Part shown: positions 58,770-64,000 of the stretch, in pieces
Numbering within the stretch: position 1 is the first letter of the stretch
How the letters are laid out: every line of letters starts with the position of its first letter
Assembly: GCF_014199435.1 (NCBI RefSeq)
Contig: NZ_JACIJP010000001.1
Span: 682,001 to 746,000 of the forward strand
DNA length: 64,000 bases
Direction of reading: 5' to 3'
From: Sphingobium subterraneum
GTDB taxonomy: Bacteria > Pseudomonadota > Alphaproteobacteria > Sphingomonadales > Sphingomonadaceae
Translations under genes and position numbers: made by a program
Notes under the pieces: model-generated
Told to the model about the DNA's origin: nothing
Database searches by the model: none
Seen by the model: only the letters and a program-made list of their open reading frames with translations

Positions 58770-60392
58770 CTAGGCGAACCGGAGCGAGGAATACCGCTCC
58801 CGCAACACTTTCTTGTCGATCTTCCCGGTCGCGCCCAGCGGAATATCGTCGATGAAGCGGACTTCATCGGGAGTCCACCACTTGGCGATTTTCCCGTCGA
58901 GATAGGCAAGGATCTCGTCGGGCGTGGCGTCATGCCCCTCGCGCAGCTTGATGAGCAGCAGCGGTCGCTCATCCCATTTGGGATGGGGAATACCGATAAC
59001 CGCGCACAGTGCGGCCTTGGGATGTCCCAGCGCGATATTCTCCAGTTCGGCGGAACTGATCCACTCGCCGCCGGACTTGATCACGTCCTTCGCGCGGTCG
59101 GTGACCTGCATATAGCCACGCTCATCGATGGTCGCGATGTCGCCCGTGTCAAAATAGCCCTCGTCGTCGAGGATATTGATGTCCTCCCGCCCGAAATAGC
59201 GGCCGACGATCGTCTCGCCCTTGATGTGCAGGCGACCCGGCGACGTTCCGTCATGGGGGACGCGGCCACCGTCTTCGTCGGTCAGCTTGATGTCGATGCC
59301 CGGCAGGGTCCGCCCCTGCTTCAGCGTGTAGCGAATGCGCTCGTCGAGCGGCAGCGCGGCGACAACCGTATCGGGCGCGGAAATCGTCGCGAGCGGCGAA
59401 GCCTCCGTCATGCCCCATGCATGCAGCACCTCGACCCCATGCTCCAGGAACTGGCGGATGATGATTTCAGGGCACACCGAACCCGCGACCATCGCGCGTT
59501 TGAGCGTCGTGATCTTTTTGCCGGTCTCGCGGCAGTAATTGAGCAGCCCCTGCCACACAGTCGGCACGCCCGCCGCAAAGGTGACCCCTTCACTTTCGAT
59601 CAGGTCATAAAGCGTCGCGCCATCGACGCGCTGGCCCGGCAATACGAGCTTTGCCCCGACCATCGGCGCGGAATAGACCAGACCCCAGGCGTTGGCGTGA
59701 TACATCGGCACCAGCAGCAGCACCGTGTCGCGCGCCGACAGGTCGAGCCCATCAGCCTGACAGGTGATCAGCGAGTGCAGATAGTTCGACCGGTGCGAAT
59801 AGAGCACCCCCTTGGGATCGCCCGTGGTGCCGGAGGTATAGCAGAGGCCCGCCGCCGTCTGTTCATCGAAATCGCCCCAGAGGCATTCGGTATCGAACGG
59901 CGCGATCCACGACGCGAACCCGTGTACCGGGACGGATGAACCGGGGATCGCGACGACATCCTCGGCGTCGAAAATCACCACATGCTCGACCGACGGGCAT
60001 CGGGGCAGGATCGCCTCCAAAATCGGCAGGCACGCACGATCGGCAAAGATCACCCGGTTGCCGGCATGGCCGACGAGATAGGCAAGCTGATCGGCCAGAA
60101 GGCGCGGATTGAGCGTGTGGCACACGGCCCCAATGCCGACGATGCCGTACCATGCCTCGAAATGCTGCGCGCTGTTCCAGCCCAGCGTGCCGATCCGGTC
60201 GCCCAACCCGACGCCGACGCTGAGCAGCGCATTGGAGACCTGCTTGGCGCGTGCCAGACTTTCCGCATATGTGGTGCGATGGCGGACTGCATCGCTGTCG
60301 TTCCAGACAACGTCCGTATGCGCGTACCAGCGCGCCGCGTGGCACAACAGCCCGTCAACGGTGAGCTGCCCCTTCTGCATCAAACCGAGCAT
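58770..60392 (-). CDS. AMP-forming fatty-acyl/aryl-CoA ligase
   Basis: The 540-residue adenylate-forming ligase activates a carboxylic acid to its CoA ester. Motifs are the ATP loop 'LCYTSGTTGDPKGVLYSHRS', 'HAWGMTEASPLATI', 'GYFDTGDIATIDERGYMQVTDRAKDVIKSGGEWISS' and the C-terminal catalytic Lys in 'PLGATGKIDKKVLRERY'. It belongs to the medium/long-chain FadD3-like group. I chose the ATG at 60392 with GGGAGG eight bases before. It sits between a hairpin (60513) and a long intergenic region, so it may be a single-gene unit. It could activate the acid produced by the neighbouring aldehyde dehydrogenase. Confidence 0.93.
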   Translation of the reverse strand: MLGLMQKGQLTVDGLLCHAARWYAHTDVVWNDSDAVRHRTTYAESLARAKQVSNALLSVGVGLGDRIGTLGWNSAQHFEAWYGIVGIGAVCHTLNPRLLADQLAYLVGHAGNRVIFADRACLPILEAILPRCPSVEHVVIFDAEDVVAIPGSSVPVHGFASWIAPFDTECLWGDFDEQTAAGLCYTSGTTGDPKGVLYSHRSNYLHSLITCQADGLDLSARDTVLLLVPMYHANAWGLVYSAPMVGAKLVLPGQRVDGATLYDLIESEGVTFAAGVPTVWQGLLNYCRETGKKITTLKRAMVAGSVCPEIIIRQFLEHGVEVLHAWGMTEASPLATISAPDTVVAALPLDERIRYTLKQGRTLPGIDIKLTDEDGGRVPHDGTSPGRLHIKGETIVGRYFGREDINILDDEGYFDTGDIATIDERGYMQVTDRAKDVIKSGGEWISSAELENIALGHPKAALCAVIGIPHPKWDERPLLLIKLREGHDATPDEILAYLDGKIAKWWTPDEVRFIDDIPLGATGKIDKKVLRERYSSLRFA

Positions 60393-60512
60393 CGTAATCC
60401 TCCCTTTCGAACCGCGCCCGCGCACGACCCGGCGGGGCGCCACGCCCTATGCTTCTAACAGATGCAGGGCGCTGCTGCATCCCGGCCGCCGCATGGAGCT
60501 GACTGGCCGTCG

Positions 60513-60546
60513 AGGGTTTCGGCGGACACCGTGCCGCCGAAACCCT
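60513..60546 (-). terminator. Hairpin after aldehyde dehydrogenase gene
   Basis: AGGGTTTCGGCGG (60513-60525) and CCGCCGAAACCCT (60534-60546) pair perfectly around an 8-base loop, 19 bases past the minus-strand stop at 60565. No T-run follows. A second small repeat, ATGCAG and CTGCAT, lies close by near 60462-60480. Confidence 0.65.
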
Positions 60547-60564
60547 TCTGCGACCCGAAGCCTG

Positions 60565-61983
60565 TCAGGCGACAGGTTCCTTCGAGATATTAATGACGGC
60601 CGTCTGCGAAAATTCAAGCATGCCGTCATGCCCGAGTTCCATCCCGATGCCCGACTGCTTGGCCCCGCCAAAGGGAATATGCGGCCCGAAATCGAGGTGC
60701 TGGTTGATCCACACCATGCCGCTGTCGATCTGGCGCGCAACATCATAGGCACGATCGACATCGCTCGACCAGACCGATCCGCCCAGGCCATATTCCGAGC
60801 TGTTGGTGCGCGCGAGCGCCTCGTTCACATCGTCGAACTTGATGATCGGCAGGATCGGCGCGAACTGTTCCTGATCGACCAGCATCGCCCCATCATCGAT
60901 ATCGCGGACGATCGTCGGCCGGATGAAATAGCCATCGCCCTCCACTGGCTCGCCCCCGGCGATGACACGGCCCTCGCGATGGGCGGCGGCAAGGAAGCTC
61001 TTGGCCTTTTCATATTGGGCGGCGTTCTGGACCGGGCCGATCTGCGTGCCCTGCTGCAAGCCGTCGCCGACGATGGCGGCATTGGCCAGCTTCGCCAGCT
61101 CCTCGCACAGCGCGTCGTAGATTGAGCTGTGAGCATAGACGCGCTTGATCGCGATGCACACCTGACCGGCGTTGAGAAACGCGCCCGAAAAGATGCGCGG
61201 AGCCGCGACCGATACATCAACATCGTCCAGCACGATGCTGGCATCGTTGCCGCCCAGCTCCAGAGAGATGCGCTTGAGCGTCGAGGCGGCCGCCGCCATC
61301 ACCTTCTTGCCGGTTGCGCCGGATCCCGTGAACGAGACCTTGGCGACATCGGCATGGTCAGTCAGCGTGGGGCCCAGATCGTTGAGGTCCGTCACCACGT
61401 TGAACACGCCCGCCGGGAAGATATCCTTTGCCAGATGGCCCAGCATCAGGGACGTCACCGGCGTCGTCGGCGCGGGTTTCAGAACGAACGTGTTGCCCAT
61501 CAACAGCGCGGCGGGAAATTTGAACGCGGCGAGCAAGACCGGGAAGTTCCACGGCATGATCGCAACGACGACGCCGACCGCCTTGCGATGCAGCTCCACC
61601 CGCTTTGTCTCGTCATCCTGCAGGATTTCGACGGGCACGTCGATCGTGTTGAAATGGCGGATGAACACCTCGGTAAAGGCGATTTCGGCCGCTGCCTCGG
61701 TCAGCGGCTTGCCCTGTTCGCGCACCAGCATCCGGGTAAGCGCATCGGCATTGGCGTGGATCGCGTCGGCGAAGGCCGTCATATACGCACGGCGCTCGTT
61801 CAGCGACAGCGCCGCCCAGCCCCGTTGCGCTGCCTTTGCCGCCGCGACTGCATCGTTCGCCTGCCGCACGGACCCGCGCGGAACGGTCATGAACGGCGCA
61901 CCCGCCGCCGGATCGATCACGTCCATGGTGGCATCGCCGTCGACGAGTTCGCCGCCGATTAAAAGTTTCAGATCCTCAAACAT
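60565..61983 (-). CDS. NAD(P)-dependent aldehyde dehydrogenase
   Basis: The 472-residue aldehyde dehydrogenase has the catalytic Glu in 'ISLELGGNDASIVLDDVDVS' and the catalytic Cys in 'FLNAGQVCIAIKRVYAHSS'. 'MPWNFPVLLAAFKF' and 'FTGSGATGKKVM' are also seen. GGAGAG precedes the ATG. It is the paralogue of the enzyme at 6066; both share the unusual 'GGND' and 'AIKRVY' patterns and an IQDDE/LQDDE segment near residue 122. It follows the small membrane protein and the acetoacetate-decarboxylase-like gene on the same strand. Confidence 0.94.
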   Translation of the reverse strand: MFEDLKLLIGGELVDGDATMDVIDPAAGAPFMTVPRGSVRQANDAVAAAKAAQRGWAALSLNERRAYMTAFADAIHANADALTRMLVREQGKPLTEAAAEIAFTEVFIRHFNTIDVPVEILQDDETKRVELHRKAVGVVVAIMPWNFPVLLAAFKFPAALLMGNTFVLKPAPTTPVTSLMLGHLAKDIFPAGVFNVVTDLNDLGPTLTDHADVAKVSFTGSGATGKKVMAAAASTLKRISLELGGNDASIVLDDVDVSVAAPRIFSGAFLNAGQVCIAIKRVYAHSSIYDALCEELAKLANAAIVGDGLQQGTQIGPVQNAAQYEKAKSFLAAAHREGRVIAGGEPVEGDGYFIRPTIVRDIDDGAMLVDQEQFAPILPIIKFDDVNEALARTNSSEYGLGGSVWSSDVDRAYDVARQIDSGMVWINQHLDFGPHIPFGGAKQSGIGMELGHDGMLEFSQTAVINISKEPVA

Positions 61984-62031
61984 CTGTGCTCTCCTTTCAG
62001 GGCGCCGTCACAGCGCATATGCGTAGGGATA

Positions 62032-62364
62032 TCAAAGCTGGGTCGCCGCGCCAATCATCGCCGCCGCACCCACGAGCAGGCCGATTTTCGTCATCGAGGC
62101 TGTCTCGTGGTACACGGTGATGCCAATGACGAGCACGACCAGCTGGAGCGTGATCGTAACGATGGGCGTGAGCATGCTTAGCTCAACGCCATTGTTGATC
62201 AGCCGGGCGAATACCGCGAAGCTCAACACAAAGCTCACAATGCAGATCACCGTCGGCCACAGCGCCGTAAACCCGCGCGTGGCGGGCAGCAGCGACAGGC
62301 CCAGTGCCTGACCAACGATGACGAACGCGAACGACGCAAGGGTCGGAAGTGTGAGTGCAGGCAC
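62032..62364 (-). CDS. SMR/EmrE-fold small membrane protein lacking the proton-coupling Glu
   Basis: The 110-residue protein has four predicted membrane helices and aligns with EmrE-type small multidrug resistance proteins, including the 'GFTALWPTV' stretch after helix 1 (EmrE has 'GFTRLWPS'). The essential helix-1 Glu14 of EmrE falls on Gln19 here ('VIVGQALGL'). It starts at GTG 62364 with GGAG eight bases upstream; no in-frame ATG fits. It lies between the acetoacetate-decarboxylase-like gene and an aldehyde dehydrogenase gene, spaced 26 and 48 bases. Proton-coupled drug export is unlikely. A carrier for a pathway compound is possible. Confidence 0.75.
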   Translation of the reverse strand: MPALTLPTLASFAFVIVGQALGLSLLPATRGFTALWPTVICIVSFVLSFAVFARLINNGVELSMLTPIVTITLQLVVLVIGITVYHETASMTKIGLLVGAAAMIGAATQL

Positions 62365-62390
62365 GGCATGATCTCCTAGTATGTCTGGTT

Positions 62391-63245
62391 TCAGGTCAGT
62401 ATTTTCTGTTCGGTGAAGTCGAGATAGGTTGTCCCTTCCATCGCCAGGGCGTCGAGCGTGGAAAGCTGTTCCAGCGCGGCGAGCTTCTGGACGATGTGAT
62501 ACTGGGTGGGCATGTCCTGCCACTGCGGGATATTGAACCGGATGCTGCCGGTGCCCTGCTTGACCGTCGGGGCGGGCTGCGGGTCACGGGTGTTCGACAG
62601 GCCGGGGACGGGCGACAGCGTCAGATAATCGGCGTCTGCGACGTCCCACTGCCCGCTGCGCGGAATATATTTGTGGGCGATGATCCCCGCCGCCACGCTC
62701 GAAGAGAAATCGGCGACCACGTCCGCCGCGGCGGTCTCGTTGCAGGCCAGATCCATCTCCGCGAAGGTGAAATGTTCCCAGCTTGCGCGGATATGCGTCT
62801 CGTCTTTCCAGCGGCGCGGGTCGGGCAGTTGCGCGGCGAGCTTGGGATGGCCCAATTGCTCGCGCCCGGTGATGATCGGGTCGCCCATATTCTCCCACAT
62901 CACCGCGCAGAACACGCCATCGGTCTCTGCGCCCGAACCGGCGTGCGTAACCGGGATCATCAGAGAAAGAATATTATACCCGCGCCCCGCCAGCCAGGGG
63001 ATGTCGCGCAGGCAGAAGAAGTGGAACTGCGCCATAGGTTCCCCGCGCAGGGTGACATCCTTGGGCAGCAGAGCGCCCAGCTGGTCGGCGCGGGTCAGGA
63101 ACCGCACGATATGACGGCTGAACCGGATGGGACCGGAACGGAAATCGGGATGCTCCGGCGCCTGGCGTGGCCCGCCCGCAACCCCGAAGGTCGTCGGCAT
63201 GATACCGATGGTCGTGCTGGAAGGTGAAGTCATATCATGTCCCAT
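62391..63245 (-). CDS. Acetoacetate decarboxylase-like protein
   Basis: The 284-residue protein belongs to the acetoacetate decarboxylase fold. The segment 'GDPIITGREQLGHPKLAAQLPDP' holds the Lys and the Arg-Glu pair placed like the active site of the classic enzyme. 'AQFHFFCLRDIPWLAGRGYNILSLMIPVTHAG' and 'DGVFCAVMWENMGD' are also family-like. Family members decarboxylate beta-keto acids or act as Schiff-base aldolases/dehydratases. The start is 63245 or the ATG at 63233; neither has a strong ribosome site. It is 58 bases after the dehydratase gene and 26 before the SMR-like gene, so one operon is likely. Confidence 0.82.
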   Translation of the reverse strand: MGHDMTSPSSTTIGIMPTTFGVAGGPRQAPEHPDFRSGPIRFSRHIVRFLTRADQLGALLPKDVTLRGEPMAQFHFFCLRDIPWLAGRGYNILSLMIPVTHAGSGAETDGVFCAVMWENMGDPIITGREQLGHPKLAAQLPDPRRWKDETHIRASWEHFTFAEMDLACNETAAADVVADFSSSVAAGIIAHKYIPRSGQWDVADADYLTLSPVPGLSNTRDPQPAPTVKQGTGSIRFNIPQWQDMPTQYHIVQKLAALEQLSTLDALAMEGTTYLDFTEQKILT

Positions 63246-63303
63246 CAGGTTGATGGACCGGCTGTCGTCGCGCCGGTCCGCAATTCGCAAAAAATTCAGA
63301 CCG

Positions 63304-64000
63304 TCATCGGTACGAGTGGGTCGGCGCACCCAAATGGGTCGGGCCGACAACGCGCGCGTATTTCTCGCCCACACCGCCGCCGCTCCAGAACTGCGGGGGT
63401 GGGAGATTGGCACGGCGACGCGCGATTTCCTCGTCCAACACCTTGAAATCGATGGTGCCCTGCTGCGCGTCGATCCGCACGATGTCGCCATTCTCGACCA
63501 GCGCCAGCGGTCCGCCCGCATGCGCCTCGGGCGAGACGTGAGCGACGCACAGCCCTCCGGTCCCCGCCGGCCAGCGTCCGTCGGTGACGAGCGCCACATC
63601 CCGGCCCATACCACGCTGGCGGATCGGGATCGGCGCATCGAGCATCTCGCGCATGCCCGGGCTGCCACGCGGCCCTTCACCCCGCACGATGATGACCTCG
63701 CCCGCGCTGAATTCGCCCGCCGCAATACCCTTGCGGGCCGCCGCGTCGCCATCAAACACCCGCGCGGGGCCTTCGAAGACCAGCACCGGAATATCGGCAG
63801 TCTTCACGATGCAACCATCGGGCGCGAGATTGCCCTGAAGAACGACGAGGCCACTGTCCGGCTGAAACGGATCATCGCAGGAGCGAACGATCTTTCCGTC
63901 CGGTGCCGGAGCATCGGCCAGCGCTTCGGCGAGCGTCCGTCCGTCATTGGTGGGCGTGTGCGGATGGAGCAGGCCACCGTCGAGCAGCGCCTTGAACACC
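63304..64000 (-). CDS. IlvD/Edd-family dehydratase, C-terminal part (cut by window edge)
   Basis: About 232 residues of the C-terminal half of a dihydroxyacid/sugar-acid dehydratase are present, open at the right edge. Motifs include 'DDPFQPDSGLVVLQGNLAPDGCIVKTA', 'ARVFDGDAAARKGIAAGEFSAGEVIIVRGEGPRGSPGMREML' and 'LVTDGRWPAGTGGLCVAHVSPEAHAGGPLALVENGDIV', ending 'HLGAPTHSYR'. The [Fe-S] cysteines lie mostly in the missing part. It dehydrates a 2,3-dihydroxy acid to a 2-keto acid. With the acetoacetate-decarboxylase-like protein next door, a sugar-acid or dihydroxyacid route is plausible. Confidence 0.9.
   Translation of the reverse strand, partial: VFKALLDGGLLHPHTPTNDGRTLAEALADAPAPDGKIVRSCDDPFQPDSGLVVLQGNLAPDGCIVKTADIPVLVFEGPARVFDGDAAARKGIAAGEFSAGEVIIVRGEGPRGSPGMREMLDAPIPIRQRGMGRDVALVTDGRWPAGTGGLCVAHVSPEAHAGGPLALVENGDIVRIDAQQGTIDFKVLDEEIARRRANLPPPQFWSGGGVGEKYARVVGPTHLGAPTHSYR

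Noticed and set aside
1-64000. CRISPR arrays, tRNA or rRNA genes, insertion sequences, phage or toxin-antitoxin genes
   Set aside because: I looked for repeated spacers, conserved RNA segments, transposase motifs and terminal inverted repeats and saw none. A dedicated tRNA or IS search would be more sensitive.

Overview
The window looks like part of a sphingomonad chromosome or large plasmid (Alphaproteobacteria, Sphingomonadales). The evidence is the even, high GC content, two large TonB-dependent receptors with the 'IVVTAQKRSE' plug motif, many CaiB-type CoA-transferases and acyl-CoA dehydrogenases, and four LysR regulators. It is almost entirely catabolic. I saw no rRNA, tRNA, CRISPR array, insertion sequence, integrase or replication gene. 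Both ends cut a gene: an amidohydrolase on the left and an IlvD/Edd-type dehydratase on the right.

Left block (1-7472). After the amidohydrolase tail there is a tight five-gene minus-strand operon (5694 down to 810): ACMSD-type amidohydrolase, two-subunit class I CoA-transferase, CaiB-type CoA-transferase, and a CobW/G3E metal-binding GTPase. An aldehyde dehydrogenase follows at 6066-7472.

Regulon block (about 7.5-29 kb). Six intergenic sites share the palindrome ATAGG-N5-CCTAT, one of them with a single mismatch. This is the T-N11-A form of a LysR-family box. The sites precede a CaiB/hydratase pair, a six-gene beta-oxidation-like operon, a SnoaL-like gene, a second acyl-CoA operon, a divergent pair (secreted tandem SnoaL-like protein and PQQ-cytochrome c dehydrogenase lipoprotein), and a TonB receptor. 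Together they read as one inducible route: uptake, periplasmic alcohol oxidation, CoA activation, dehydrogenation, hydration, dehydrogenation and thiolysis. The substrate is unknown. LysR genes at 16742-17719 and 29032-29979 are the candidate regulators.

Itaconate-like block (29-34 kb). LysR, acyl-CoA dehydrogenase, CaiB CoA-transferase, hot-dog hydratase and CitE-type lyase match the gene set for C5-dicarboxylate (itaconate or mesaconate) breakdown to acetyl-CoA and pyruvate. Glutathione-dependent formaldehyde dehydrogenase and another LysR follow, divergent around a nested palindrome.

Right block (36-64 kb). This holds oxidoreductases and C-C cleavage enzymes: FMN 2-hydroxyacid dehydrogenase, BKACE, cyclase-family hydrolase, TetR, D-lactate dehydrogenase, GlcG-like protein, alpha/beta hydrolase, Baeyer-Villiger monooxygenase, TonB receptor, LysR, MFS transporter, aldehyde dehydrogenases, DapA-like aldolase, acyl-CoA dehydrogenase, SDR, quinone oxidoreductase, acyl-CoA ligase, an SMR-fold membrane protein, acetoacetate-decarboxylase-like protein and the dehydratase. 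The Baeyer-Villiger monooxygenase and the quinone oxidoreductase share a second regulatory motif: a GGAGCA-N-TGCTCC palindrome filling the 17-nt spacer of a TTGACA promoter.
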